64,000 bases of DNA from Sphingomonas colocasiae (GCF_019880585.1 NZ_JAINVV010000004.1:310001-374000), one strand, 5' to 3'; shown: positions 1 to 8,386, counted from the first letter of the stretch. Made by a program: numbers and translations. Notes: a model not told the origin generated them from the sequence alone.

Positions 1-1844
1 TAGTCCGCCCGGCCGAGCGCGGCGCCCGCGCGCAGCAGCGCTTCGGGCAGCCGGGCATTGTCATAGGCGAGCACCGCTTCGAACCACGGCCAGTCCGGCC
101 GGCGCGAGGCGGCGAGCAGGTTGAGCAACTGATCGCCGAAGCGTTCGAGGATCTCGCATGAAAGCGCATGGCCCGGATGCGCGCCGATCATCGCGGCGGC
201 GCCGAGCATCGCGAAGGCCTGGGCGCGCGGCGAGCCGAGCGAGAAGGCGAGGCCGGCGGACTGATCGAACAGCGGCGCCGCCCATTGGCGGAATTTGAGC
301 TGGCGCGCGTCGCGCGCGGTGACGCCCAGCGCCCACAGCGCGCGGCCGTTGCTGTCCTCCGATCCTTCCTCCTCGCACCAGGTGCGATCGAAATTCATGA
401 AGTTGCGGAAGCGCTGGCGATCGGGGTTCCAGGCATGCTGGACGAAGGCGGCGTAGATGCTGGTCCAGCGATCGCGCTCGCCATCCTCGATATCGTCGAT
501 CCGCGACATCAGGATCAGCGCGCGGGCATTGTCGTCGATGCAATAGCCGTGGCGGCGATCGGGCACCGAATAGATGCCGTGCTGAAGGATGCCGGTGGCG
601 TCGCTCATCCGCACCACGGCGGCGATATCGGGCGCCAGCGGCCGGGCGGGCTTGCCGGCGATGCGCGCCGGCCGTTTCCCCTTCATCGCGGCGAGCAGCG
701 CCACCGCGCGTTCGGAGGCGCGGCTCCAGAGCATCGTGCGCCCGCGCGCATAGGCGCGGCCGGCGAGCGCGGCGCGCCCGGCCCTGTCGTCGAACAGCCC
801 GGTGACCGCCGCCGCGATCGCGCCGCTGTCGCGGAAATCGACGAGCAGGCCGTGATCGTCGGCCAGGATCTCGGTGGCGTGGATATAGGGGGTGGAGACC
901 ACCGGCTTGCCCAGACCGACGGCGTAGGACAGCGTGCCGGAGGTGATCTGGTCGCGCTTCACATAGGGGGTGGCGTAGATGTCCGCCGCCTCCAGATAGT
1001 CGAGCAATTCCTCCTGCTCGACAAAGGCGTCGATGAAGCGGACATGATCGGCCATGCCGAGTGCGGCGGCGCGCGCGCGCAATTGGTCGCGATAGGCCTC
1101 GCCCTGCTGGCGGATCAGGTTGGGATGGGTGGCGCCCAGGATCACGTAGAGCGCGTTCGGGTGCGCGGCGACGATCGCGGGCATCGCCTCCACCACATAT
1201 TCGATGCCCTTGTCGGGCGCGAGCAGGCCGAAGGTCAGGATCACGTCGCGCCCCGCGAAGCCGAAGCGCGGCTTCGCGGCGTCTGGCGAGACGAAGGGGC
1301 GATCGGGCACGCCATGCGGGATCACCTCGATCTGGCGATCGGAGACGCCATAGACGGTGCGCAGCAGCGCGCGGCCCTTTTCCGCCATCACGATCAGCCT
1401 GGACGCGCGGCGCGCGATCGCCTCCAGCACGCGGCGCTCGTCCGCGCCGGGATGTTCGAGCACGGTGTGCAGCGTCACCAGCAGCGGCAGATCGACGCGA
1501 TCGAGCAGCGCCAGGATATGATCGCCGGCGCTGCCGCCGAAAATGCCATATTCGTGCTGGAGCCAGATCGCCTCCGCCCCGCTCTGCCCGATGGCGCGCG
1601 CGGCGTCGCGATAGGCGATCGGATCGTCCTGCGCGATGGTGCGGACACCCTCGGGATAGGCGATGCCGGTGCCGTCATCCATCGCATAGAGATCGACGGT
1701 GAGATCGGGGAAGCTGGCTTCAAGCCCCTGCAGCGTGTGCGAGGTGAAGGTGGCGAGCCCGCAGCGGCGCGGAAGCGAATTGCCGATCAGGGCGATATGA
1801 CGGGGAAGCCCGTTCTTTCCGGTCGCGCTGTCGATCGTGGCCAT
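1..1844 (-). CDS. GT4-type glycosyltransferase, 3' end outside window
   Basis: Probable cytoplasmic sugar transferase of the GT-B/GT4 fold. The ATG at 1844 has AGGAG about 12 bases upstream. Reading continues past the window edge, so only about the first 614 residues are visible. The N-terminal Rossmann half starts with RHIALIGNSLPRRCGLATFT. The donor-binding half carries LTFGLLAPDKGIEYVVEA and the conserved glutamate-containing loop region SGTLSYAVGLGKPVVSTPY. After about residue 410 the protein continues for some 200 residues with an alpha-helical region (GRALWALGVTARDARQLKF) reminiscent of the toroid domains of glycosidase-like proteins. Such two-part proteins are known beside glycoside phosphorylases, but no such partner is visible here. 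Donor and acceptor cannot be named. The opposite-strand frame of nearly equal length is a shadow. Confidence 0.8.
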   Translation of the reverse strand, partial: MATIDSATGKNGLPRHIALIGNSLPRRCGLATFTSHTLQGLEASFPDLTVDLYAMDDGTGIAYPEGVRTIAQDDPIAYRDAARAIGQSGAEAIWLQHEYGIFGGSAGDHILALLDRVDLPLLVTLHTVLEHPGADERRVLEAIARRASRLIVMAEKGRALLRTVYGVSDRQIEVIPHGVPDRPFVSPDAAKPRFGFAGRDVILTFGLLAPDKGIEYVVEAMPAIVAAHPNALYVILGATHPNLIRQQGEAYRDQLRARAAALGMADHVRFIDAFVEQEELLDYLEAADIYATPYVKRDQITSGTLSYAVGLGKPVVSTPYIHATEILADDHGLLVDFRDSGAIAAAVTGLFDDRAGRAALAGRAYARGRTMLWSRASERAVALLAAMKGKRPARIAGKPARPLAPDIAAVVRMSDATGILQHGIYSVPDRRHGYCIDDNARALILMSRIDDIEDGERDRWTSIYAAFVQHAWNPDRQRFRNFMNFDRTWCEEEGSEDSNGRALWALGVTARDARQLKFRQWAAPLFDQSAGLAFSLGSPRAQAFAMLGAAAMIGAHPGHALSCEILERFGDQLLNLLAASRRPDWPWFEAVLAYDNARLPEALLRAGAALGRAD

Positions 1845-2037
1845 GCCCGTTCTTTCGCTCCTGCAACAATGGTCCGTGCGTCGATTTCCCAAGCGAGCCT
1901 AACGACTCCGATATGGGATGGTTGCGCGAATTGTGCGTTGCAGCAAGAAAAATCGTGCGGTTGAGATGAAGCGGTGCCGAAGCGCGGCGGATTCGGTTTG
2001 TCGGCGGAAGGGGGCGGATCGCTTCCGTCCCCAATCC

Positions 2038-2121
2038 CGTCCGGGCTGAGCCTGTCGAAGCCCTGTTCTTCTGTTGCGGCGCCAAGGCAGGGCAGGGCTT
2101 CGACAGGCTCAGCCCGAACGG
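2038..2121. repeat. Paired-palindrome intergenic repeat, family I
   Basis: Two arms of about 28 bases (2038-2065 and 2093-2121), containing GCTGAGCCTGTCGAAG and its reverse complement, enclose a 27-base centre. Related copies lie at 4514-4632, 39439-39545, 41440-41495 (partial) and 45085-45190, always between genes. The rest of the 303-base gap between the glycosyltransferase start and the queF stop shows no further gene. Confidence 0.85.
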
Positions 2122-2147
2122 TGTGTGGGTTGGCGAGTGAAAGGCCC

Positions 2148-2594
2148 CTAGCCCCGCCCGCGATAGCCCGGCACGCCCTGGTCGGGCAGCCACAGGCCCT
2201 TTGGCGGTTCGCCCGATTGCCAGAACACGTCGATGGGGATGCCGCCGCGCGGATACCAATAGCCGCCGATGCGCAGCCAGAGCGGTTTCATCTCGTCGAA
2301 CAGGCGTTCGCCGATGCCCACGGTGCAATCCTCGTGAAAGGCGGCGTGGTTGCGGAAGCTGCCCAGGAACAGCTTCAGCGACTTGGATTCGACGATGGTT
2401 TCGCCCGGCGCGTAATCGATCACCAGATGCGCGAAATCGGGCTGGCCGGTGACCGGGCACAGCGATGTGAATTCGGGCGCGGCGAAGCGGACCAGATAGA
2501 GCTTGCCCGCGCGCGGGTTCGGGACGTAGTCGAGAATCGCCTCTTCGGGAGAGGCGGGAAGCGGCGTCTGCCGGCCAAGATGGGTCGTCTGCAT
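2148..2594 (-). CDS. queF: NADPH-dependent 7-cyano-7-deazaguanine reductase QueF
   Basis: Reduces the nitrile preQ0 to the amine preQ1 in queuosine biosynthesis, a cytoplasmic tRNA-modification pathway. At 148 residues it is the short, single-domain (YkvM-type) form. The family signature [15 protein letters not shown] is present at about residues 68-82, followed by the conserved HED. The catalytic cysteine should be the one in [12 protein letters not shown] near residue 46. It is divergent from the S10 peptidase at 2643, with only 48 bases between the starts. No other queuosine genes are in the window. Confidence 0.95.
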   Translation of the reverse strand: MQTTHLGRQTPLPASPEEAILDYVPNPRAGKLYLVRFAAPEFTSLCPVTGQPDFAHLVIDYAPGETIVESKSLKLFLGSFRNHAAFHEDCTVGIGERLFDEMKPLWLRIGGYWYPRGGIPIDVFWQSGEPPKGLWLPDQGVPGYRGRG

Positions 2595-2642
2595 GATCGG
2601 CTATCTAATAGCTGACGGGCGATTTCCCAAGACAGGGGATGA

Positions 2643-4148
2643 ATGATGCGGAATTGGACATTGGGTCTCGCTTTGGGATTGGCGGCGGCGTGCCCCGCGA
2701 TGGCGCAGGACAAGGCCGATCCGCCGAAGTCGAAAGCCGACGCGTCCGACAGTCCGGCGCCGCAGGTGGCGGTGACGCGGCACAGCGGCACATTCGGCGG
2801 CGTGAAGATGAATTACGTCGCGACGGCGGGCGAAACCTATCTGAAGGCGGAGGACGGCACCCCGCGCGCCAGCATCACATCCTATTCCTATGTGAAGGAG
2901 CCGCGCGATCCCTCGCGCCCCGTCACCTTCCTGTTCAACGGCGGGCCGGGTTCGGGATCGGTGTGGCTGCACATGGGCGCATTCGGGCCGAAGCGCGTCG
3001 CCATCCCGTCCGACGCGCGTGACGACGGCGCGCCGCCCTATCCGCTGGTCGACAATCCGGACAGCCTGCTCGACGTGACCGACATCGTCTTCATCGATCC
3101 CGTCGGCACCGGCTTCAGCCATGCGCTGGGCAAGACCGATCCCAAGGAATTCTGGGGCGTCACGAAGGACGCGCAATCGGTGGCCGAGTTCATCCGCATC
3201 TGGCTGAACCAGAATGGCCGCTGGAATTCGCCCAAGTTCCTGGGCGGCGAAAGCTATGGCACCACGCGCTCCGCCGCCGTGCTCAACCAGCTCGAAGGCC
3301 AGTATAACGACGTCGCGCTCAACGGCGTGATCCTGATCTCCACCGTGCTCGATTTCGCGGCCGGGGCGGATACGCCGGGCAACGAGATGACCTTCATGCT
3401 CAACCTGCCATCGATGGCGGTGACCGCGCTGTTCCACGGCAAGACGCAGTTCGCGGGCACGCCCGAGCAGTTCGCGGAGGAAGCGCGGCGCTGGGCGTCC
3501 GGCCCCTATATCACCGCGCTCCTCAAGGGCGTGTCGCTGCCCGCCGAGGAACGCGCCGCCGTGCGCCGCGATCTGGCGCGCTTCACCGGGCTGTCCGAAA
3601 CCTATCTCGAACAGGCGGACCTGCGCGTCGAGCCCGGCCGTTTCTACAAGGAATTGCTGCGCGACCGGGGGCTGACGGTGGGGCGGCTCGACAGCCGCTA
3701 TACCGGCAAGGATTTCGACAATGCCGGCGAGACGCCCGACGACGATCCCAGCTTCTACGGCATCGACGGCGGCTATACCGCGGCGATCAACAGCTATGTG
3801 CGCGAATCGCTCAATTTCCAGACCGACCGCCGCTATGTGACGATCGGCAGCGTCCAGCCCTGGGACTGGCGGCTTGGCGGCGGCCGCGACAACGACGTCT
3901 ATGTCAATGTCGCGCCCTATATCGGCACCGCCCTGCGCAAGAACAGCGGGCTGCGCATCTTCGTGGGGCAGGGCTGGTACGATTTCGCGACGCCCTTCTA
4001 CGCCGCCGAATATTCGCTGAGCCGCACGGGCTTCATGAAGGACCGCATCCAGTATCATTATTATGATGCCGGCCACATGATGTACGTCCGCGACGAGGAT
4101 CGCGCGAAGCTGACGCGCGATATCCGGGGCTTCATCAAGAGCAGATAG
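2643..4148 (+). CDS. Secreted serine carboxypeptidase, peptidase family S10
   Basis: Alpha/beta-hydrolase carboxypeptidase, 501 residues, expected in the periplasm. An N-terminal signal peptide ends around AMA-QD (residue 21). Oxyanion-hole sequence FLFNGGPGSGSVWLHMGAFG is followed by the nucleophile in GGESYGTTRS (Ser204). A late aspartate in GQGWYDFATP and a histidine in YDAGHMMY complete a plausible triad. Two adjacent ATG codons (2643 and 2646) could start it. The next gene follows after 8 bases, so the two may be co-transcribed. The substrate is unknown; many sphingomonad genomes carry such S10 peptidases. Confidence 0.9.
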   Translation: MMRNWTLGLALGLAAACPAMAQDKADPPKSKADASDSPAPQVAVTRHSGTFGGVKMNYVATAGETYLKAEDGTPRASITSYSYVKEPRDPSRPVTFLFNGGPGSGSVWLHMGAFGPKRVAIPSDARDDGAPPYPLVDNPDSLLDVTDIVFIDPVGTGFSHALGKTDPKEFWGVTKDAQSVAEFIRIWLNQNGRWNSPKFLGGESYGTTRSAAVLNQLEGQYNDVALNGVILISTVLDFAAGADTPGNEMTFMLNLPSMAVTALFHGKTQFAGTPEQFAEEARRWASGPYITALLKGVSLPAEERAAVRRDLARFTGLSETYLEQADLRVEPGRFYKELLRDRGLTVGRLDSRYTGKDFDNAGETPDDDPSFYGIDGGYTAAINSYVRESLNFQTDRRYVTIGSVQPWDWRLGGGRDNDVYVNVAPYIGTALRKNSGLRIFVGQGWYDFATPFYAAEYSLSRTGFMKDRIQYHYYDAGHMMYVRDEDRAKLTRDIRGFIKSR

Positions 4149-4156
4149 GACGGCGC

Positions 4157-4492
4157 ATGCCCACGATCGCGCTGCTGGTCATCTCCAACCTGTTCATGAC
4201 GATCGCCTGGTACTGGCATCTGAAGGGCGGGATGGAGAAGCCGATCCTGCTGGTCATCCTGATCAGCTGGGGCATCGCGCTCGTCGAATATTGCTTCGCG
4301 GTGCCCGCCAACCGCATCGGCTTCGCAGGCGGGTGGACGCCGGGCCAGCTCAAGATCGCGCAGGAGGCGATCGCGCTGATCATCTTCGGCGGCTTCATGG
4401 TGTGGGTGCTGGGCGAACCGCTGCACTGGCGCCATTTCGCGGCGTTCGCGTGTATCATGGCGGCGGTGGGGTTCCTGTTCGTGGGGCGGTGA
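4157..4492 (+). CDS. DMT-superfamily membrane protein (DUF486)
   Basis: Small integral membrane protein of 111 residues with four hydrophobic helices. It matches the DUF486/DMT pattern: an N-terminal TMTIAWYWHLK-like helix end (here LFMTIAWYWHLKG), then EYCFAVPANRIG, and a GEPLHWRHFAAFACIM loop near the C-terminus. It begins 8 bases after the S10 peptidase stop. The family belongs to the drug/metabolite transporter superfamily but has no assigned substrate. Confidence 0.88.
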   Translation: MPTIALLVISNLFMTIAWYWHLKGGMEKPILLVILISWGIALVEYCFAVPANRIGFAGGWTPGQLKIAQEAIALIIFGGFMVWVLGEPLHWRHFAAFACIMAAVGFLFVGR

Positions 4493-4513
4493 GGAGGGCG
4501 CGGGCCTGCTCAT

Positions 4514-4779
4514 CCCGTTCGGGCTGAGTTTCGCAAGGATAGCGCGCCAGCCCTCCCATCCCGTTCGGGCTGAACCTGTCGAAGCCCTGTCCTTCTGTTG
4601 CGGTGCCAAGGAAAGGACAGGAGCCCGAACGGATGTTGGTGGCGGTGCCATGGGTGGCCCGGCCCGAGCGGATGGTGGTGGTCGATGCCAACCCCAACCG
4701 TCATCCCAGCGCAGGCTGGGATCTGCCACAGGATCGGGTGCGGTCTGGTCGGGAGACCCCAGCCTGTGCTGGGGTGACG
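4514..4779. repeat. Composite of repeat families I and IV
   Basis: Fills most of the 353-base gap 4493-4845. A degenerate family I element (4514-4632, right arm shortened) is followed by a family IV element (4699-4779) whose ends are TCATCCCAGCGCAGGCTGGG and CCCCAGCCTGTGCTGGGG. Other family IV copies are at 41525-41659, 47005-47087 and 48805-48938. No gene is visible in this gap. Confidence 0.8.
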
Positions 4780-4845
4780 GGTTGGATCGGGCCGGGGCTA
4801 TGTTTCCATCCCCACTTCATGTTGGACCGTCCGTCGTGGCGGCCG

Positions 4846-5067
4846 CTAAAGATCCACCCCCGCGGCGATCGCTTCCAGCTTGCGGATGCGTTCCTTCAGG
4901 TTCGCGATCTCGATGCGCGATCCGGCGTTCGGGGCGTCTTCCCCCCGCCGTTCGAGTTCGGCGCGCTTCAGTTCCAGCCAGCCGCGCCAGCCGCGCAGGC
5001 CGCAAAAGGCGAGGATCGCGATGCCGGAGACGCCGGACAGGGCGATCAGGAGATTGGGATCGGTCAT
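4846..5067 (-). CDS. Small single-span membrane protein with coiled coil
   Basis: 73 residues from an ATG at 5067 preceded by GGAAGGG; an upstream in-frame ATG at 5082 is less well placed. Residues about 6-27 form one hydrophobic helix (LIALSGVSGIAILAFCG). A charged helix rich in Glu, Lys and Arg ends in the heptad-like IEIANLKERIRKLEAIAAG. The topology resembles PspB-like proteins, but similarity is too weak to assign. It is the last gene of a leftward unit that starts with the SPFH protein. Function unknown. Confidence 0.65.
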   Translation of the reverse strand: MTDPNLLIALSGVSGIAILAFCGLRGWRGWLELKRAELERRGEDAPNAGSRIEIANLKERIRKLEAIAAGVDL

Positions 5068-5113
5068 CGGCCCTTCCATCATGCCATCATTGCGCGGGGC
5101 TGGACGAGGGGGT

Positions 5114-5383
5114 TCAATCCTCGTCCCCGCCCAGGCGCCAGCCCCCGTCGGTCTTGATCCAGCTTATCGTCACGAACACCGCGATCAGCGCGAAGGCGGC
5201 GGCGCCCTGGGCGGTCTTGCCCGGCAGGAAATTCACCGCGCTGAACAGCAGCACCATGAACAGCGCGATCGCCAGCCAGCCCTGCCAGGTGGCGGGGGTG
5301 CCGCCGAAACCGCAGCGCCGCCGCGCGAACCAGTAGCCGGGGCGCACCTTGCGCGGGCGGAAGGGGTCATCAATCCTGGGCAT
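5114..5383 (-). CDS. Small two-span membrane protein, unknown function
   Basis: 89 residues with a basic N-terminus (PFRPRKVRPGYWFARRRCG), then two hydrophobic segments (WQGWLAIALFMVLLFSAVNF and AAAFALIAVFVTISW) and an acidic tail. Its first 14 bases overlap the end of the ribbon-helix-helix gene upstream, which points to translational coupling within the SPFH-led unit. No family recognised. Confidence 0.7.
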   Translation of the reverse strand: MPRIDDPFRPRKVRPGYWFARRRCGFGGTPATWQGWLAIALFMVLLFSAVNFLPGKTAQGAAAFALIAVFVTISWIKTDGGWRLGGDED

Positions 5384-5588
5384 CGCCGCTCTCCTTTGGC
5401 GGGCGGCCGCGCGTGCGCTGTTCGGGGGCGGCCACCTTCACGCCCCGCCGCGCCAGCGCCTCGCGCAGCAGCACCTCGATCTGCGCGTTCACGCTGCGCA
5501 GGTCGGCCGCCGCCGAGCGTTCGAGCGCCGCATGGAGCGCGGGCTCTATGCGAAGCGCGAACGGCTTTTTGGGGGGCGTGGTCGTCAT
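5370..5588 (-). CDS. Arc/ribbon-helix-helix DNA-binding protein
   Basis: 72 residues. The N-terminal KPFALRIEPALHAALERSA gives the beta-strand and first helix, and RSVNAQIEVLLREALARRG gives the second helix of an Arc-type ribbon-helix-helix domain. The sequence 'SVNAQIEVLLREAL' is close to the Arc family consensus. A basic, proline-containing tail (RTRGRPPKES) follows. It starts 9 bases after the SPFH stop and overlaps the next gene by 14 bases. It may repress its own unit through the palindromes at 6519-6537; that link is inference. Confidence 0.85.
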   Translation of the reverse strand: MTTTPPKKPFALRIEPALHAALERSAAADLRSVNAQIEVLLREALARRGVKVAAPEQRTRGRPPKESGDAQD

Positions 5589-5597
5589 CGTCCGGGC

Positions 5598-6503
5598 TTA
5601 CTGGTACAGCGAGCCCGTATTGACCACCGGCTGCGTATCGCGTTCGGCGCACAGCACCACCATCAGGTTGGACACCATCGCCGCGCGGCGCTCGTCATCC
5701 AGCTCGACGACATTCTTGGCCGAAAGCTGATCGAGCGCGAGCTGCACCATCGAGACGGCGCCCTCCACCAGCCGCGATCGGGCGGCGATCACCGCTTCGG
5801 CCTGCTGGCGGCGGAGCATCGCCTGCGCGATCTCCTGCGCATAGGCCAGGTGGGTCAGCCGGCATTCGTCCACCGTCACGCCCGCCGCGGCCACGCGCTC
5901 CTGCAATTCGACGCGCAGTTCCTCGCTCACCTGATCGGCATCCGAACGCAGCGTCACTTCCTTGTGCTCGATATCGTCATAGGGATAGCGCGAACCGATC
6001 GCGCGCACCGCGCTTTCGATCTGGATATGGACGAACTGCTTGTAATCGTCGACGTCGAACAGCGCCTGCGCCGTATCGGTGACGCGCCAGACGACGTTGG
6101 ACGCGATCTCGATCGGGTTGCCGCGCAGATCGTTCACCTTCAGCCGTTCGGACGTGATGTTGTGCACGCGCACCGAAATCTTGGTGCGCGTCAGCCAGGG
6201 CCAGCGCCAGCGCAGGCCGGTGGCGCGATCGGTGCCCTGATAATCGCCGAACAGCAGGATCGCCGCCGCCTGATTGGGCTGGATCATGTAGAAGCCGATC
6301 GAAACGAAGCAGAACACCAGCACCGTGCCGACGAAGAACAGCACCGGCCCCAGCGGCGGCTGCTCGCTGCCCACCAGCATGGAGAATGCGTAAAGGCCCA
6401 GCGCCGTCACCGCCAGCAACACCAGCAGCATCAGATAACCGCTGAACGTGCTCGCCCGCCGTTCGACGCTGGCATTGAGCGCGGTCGCAGATCCGTGTGT
6501 CAT
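5598..6503 (-). CDS. SPFH/band 7 (prohibitin-like) membrane protein
   Basis: 301 residues from an ATG at 6503 with GGAGGACAAG directly upstream; a longer TTG start at 6515 would overlap that ribosome binding site. Two hydrophobic N-terminal segments (about residues 25-45 and 55-80) precede the SPFH domain. The domain is visible as GLRWRWPWLTRTKISVRVHN, then DNIVWRVTD-like NVVWRVTDTAQALFDVDD, and the helical VSEELRVELQERVAAAGVTV. Family members form oligomeric assemblies on membranes and organise proteases or lipids. It heads a leftward unit with a ribbon-helix-helix protein and two small membrane proteins, an arrangement I recall from other sphingomonads. Confidence 0.88.
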   Translation of the reverse strand: MTHGSATALNASVERRASTFSGYLMLLVLLAVTALGLYAFSMLVGSEQPPLGPVLFFVGTVLVFCFVSIGFYMIQPNQAAAILLFGDYQGTDRATGLRWRWPWLTRTKISVRVHNITSERLKVNDLRGNPIEIASNVVWRVTDTAQALFDVDDYKQFVHIQIESAVRAIGSRYPYDDIEHKEVTLRSDADQVSEELRVELQERVAAAGVTVDECRLTHLAYAQEIAQAMLRRQQAEAVIAARSRLVEGAVSMVQLALDQLSAKNVVELDDERRAAMVSNLMVVLCAERDTQPVVNTGSLYQ

Positions 6504-6518
6504 CTTGTCCTCCAAAAT

Positions 6519-6537
6519 TATGATATCATATTAATAT
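6519..6537. promoter_or_regulatory. Overlapping palindromes upstream of the SPFH unit
   Basis: TATGATATCATA (6519-6530) is a perfect 12-base palindrome. It overlaps ATATTAATAT (6528-6537), a perfect 10-base palindrome. They lie 16-34 bases upstream of the SPFH start codon in an AT-rich patch that contrasts with its surroundings. A small dimeric regulator such as the ribbon-helix-helix protein encoded two positions downstream could bind here; that is inference. Confidence 0.5.
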
Positions 6538-6600
6538 CGAGTACGGGGGAATGGCAAGCGGAATCGTTGGAGGTGGTGTGAAGGGAAGAAAGGGGCTGAA

Positions 6601-6662
6601 AATGACCACTTTACCCCAAGAGTCGCGCAGTTTAGAATCTGCGACGGAGGCGCTTTGAATGG
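6601..6662. repeat. Weak copy of the cassette-end (R) repeat
   Basis: Starts AATGACCACTTTACCCCAA and resembles the start of the R repeat at 21937 (AATGACCGCTTCCCACCCAA). It contains an imperfect stem (GTCGCGCAG / CTGCGAC) and ends GCGCTTTGAATG. It lies at the left edge of the AT-richer block that starts at 6659. The match is weaker than among the copies at 20.7-26.0 kb. Confidence 0.4.
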
Positions 6663-7516
6663 TCAAGCCCGTTACAATAACGATACGGGGGCCAGAAGAT
6701 GGGCGCGCTGACGCGCCTTCTGTTGATGACCTGCTTGGCCAAATTCGGGACTTGGTCGATGTTCTGCGAGGAGTTGAACGCGCTACCGAAGCGAACGGTA
6801 AGAATGAATTGGAATGGCGCGTAACTGATGCTCGGATGAACAGCCCGATCAGTCTGGAACTGACGCCGTTCGGACATGGCCCTGCCGATGCAATTCTTGC
6901 CAGAATCGATCGCGTTGAAAGAACGACTGCGAATGGATTCCGAGCGCTGAGGGCGGGCCACGCACAGCCTCCATTCTTCAATAACGAAACATTGGGCAAG
7001 GCCCGGAAGATGCATGCGCGTGTTCTCAATGGCCTCACAGATACGCTGCTTGCGTTTGATGTTACAGTAGAAGCAGCCCCGGTGGTCATCGATGCTCCGG
7101 CTGCGAGGAAGGTTGAAAGAGCCATAGAAGTCGCGACTGCTGCCGAATCTGCCCCATATCGCGAGTTCGGAAGCGTCGAAGGTTATGTCACCAAGCCCGA
7201 ACTGGATGGTCATGGCCGAGCTATTCTGCGTTTTCGTGCTCGCCTAGGTGGTGCTGAGGTAAAGGCGTACGCGAGTGGTGATGCCTTCCATCAGGTTGAA
7301 GCGCTTCGCTTGTCGGACGTCTGGCACGGAGTTCGGGTTCGGGTTTACGGTGTAATTCACTACAAAAGCCTTGGGGTTATTGAGGTGATTAATGCGACTG
7401 GAATGGAGGTTCTGGATCGCGACCCGCTCCCCGGTTTGGATGATATCATTGATCCAAATTTCAGTAGTGGTTTGACGACGGAGGAATTTCTGCGAGAACT
7501 TCGCCACGATGGCTAA
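6659..7516 (+). CDS. Unknown protein encoded upstream of a PIN-domain protein
   Basis: 285 residues, no family recognised. The first half contains a helical stretch DDLLGQIRDLVDVLRGVERAT. The second half is predicted beta-rich (REFGSVEGYVTKPELDGHG, VWHGVRVRVYGVIHYKSLG) and ends in a short helix TTEEFLRELRHDG. The last 8 bases overlap the start of the PIN gene, so the two are translationally coupled. Codon use is much more AT-tolerant than in neighbouring genes, which suggests horizontal transfer. The layout (larger protein then PIN protein) would fit an antitoxin-toxin pair, but a 285-residue antitoxin is unusual, so this is only a possibility. Confidence 0.7.
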   Translation: MVKPVTITIRGPEDGRADAPSVDDLLGQIRDLVDVLRGVERATEANGKNELEWRVTDARMNSPISLELTPFGHGPADAILARIDRVERTTANGFRALRAGHAQPPFFNNETLGKARKMHARVLNGLTDTLLAFDVTVEAAPVVIDAPAARKVERAIEVATAAESAPYREFGSVEGYVTKPELDGHGRAILRFRARLGGAEVKAYASGDAFHQVEALRLSDVWHGVRVRVYGVIHYKSLGVIEVINATGMEVLDRDPLPGLDDIIDPNFSSGLTTEEFLRELRHDG

Positions 7517-8024
7517 GGCTCGCACGATCTATTGGGATGCATGCGCTTGGATCGCGTACATCCAGAAGGAGATGCCAGGTCCGGGCAAGAATTTCACTGA
7601 CCCCCGTTACGAAATGTGTCGAGAGACATTGCAGCGCGCCGAAAAGGGCGAATATGAAATAGCTACATCCGCTTTTACGTTGGCGGAAGTATGTAAGCGG
7701 CCTCCAGACCCGACGAGCCCAGCATCAAATCTCGCTGCTTTCTTCGATCAACCCTACATCATCTTAATCCCTGTTGATAAACAGGTGGGTAGGCATGCTC
7801 AAAGTCTTCAATTGGCAGGGCTCGCTGGCCTCAAGCCGCCTGATGCTGTTCATCTCGCATCAGCAATCATTTGGAATGTATCGATTTTTCATACTTTCGA
7901 TGGTCCCTTAATCGACCTGACCCGGAAGATCGCAATGACGGACGGCAATCCTCTCGAAATTATGAAACCGACGCACGAGATCCCAACCCCCGGTCTTCTG
8001 AAAGCTATGCAGGAGCGAGGTTGA
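7509..8024 (+). CDS. PIN-domain putative ribonuclease
   Basis: 171 residues with the acidic PIN residues in order: Asp10 (IYWDACAW), Glu60 (FTLAEVCK), Asp112 (KPPDAVHLASA) and Asp131 (HTFDGPL). The family cleaves single-stranded RNA with Mg2+ or Mn2+, often as the toxin of a VapBC-like pair. The start overlaps the upstream unknown gene by 8 bases. No classic small VapB-type DNA-binding antitoxin is present; the upstream 285-residue protein is the only partner candidate. Base composition is AT-richer than the flanks, as in both neighbours. Confidence 0.85.
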   Translation: MAKARTIYWDACAWIAYIQKEMPGPGKNFTDPRYEMCRETLQRAEKGEYEIATSAFTLAEVCKRPPDPTSPASNLAAFFDQPYIILIPVDKQVGRHAQSLQLAGLAGLKPPDAVHLASAIIWNVSIFHTFDGPLIDLTRKIAMTDGNPLEIMKPTHEIPTPGLLKAMQERG

Positions 8025-8050
8025 AGGCCGAAAATTGATGGAGAATCCGT

Positions 8051-8383
8051 ATGGCGCTGGACGCTGGATGGGCAGCCGTCATTGGTGCAGGTATCGGCGC
8101 AATAGCTACATTGGCAGGAACCTGGCTGACGCACTATTTGCAGGCAAAGCGATCGTCATCTCTTGCTGAAAAGCGGCGGATTCGACTCAGGTCAATGCTC
8201 AGCAGTTCAAAATATGTCTGGCGCGACATTGAAGTATTATGTGCAGCAGCAGGAGCTGATGAGAGTACAACGAAAGAATTGCTAATCGAGATTGACGCGC
8301 GTGCGTCGCATAACAAGCCAAACGTCTGGGCGCTAGTATCGCGAGCGCCTTGGCCGGATCATCAGAAGGGATCTGAGAACTAA
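8051..8383 (+). CDS. Small membrane-anchored hypothetical protein
   Basis: 110 residues. One N-terminal transmembrane helix (WAAVIGAGIGAIATLAGTWL) is followed by a basic juxtamembrane stretch (QAKRSSSLAEKRRIRLRS) and a soluble tail of about 60 residues. It is the third gene of the AT-richer block and ends at the inverted repeats that close it. No family recognised. The TM-plus-basic layout recalls small proteins of phage or defence regions, without further support. Confidence 0.6.
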   Translation: MALDAGWAAVIGAGIGAIATLAGTWLTHYLQAKRSSSLAEKRRIRLRSMLSSSKYVWRDIEVLCAAAGADESTTKELLIEIDARASHNKPNVWALVSRAPWPDHQKGSEN

Positions 8384-8386
8384 TAG

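Noticed and set aside
168-1964. A 598-codon plus-strand frame
   Set aside because: Antisense to the glycosyltransferase, whose reading frame has recognisable GT4 motifs; this frame has none.
6659-8383. Prophage or defence island
   Set aside because: Only three small genes and a PIN protein; no integrase, structural, restriction or nuclease-effector genes support this.
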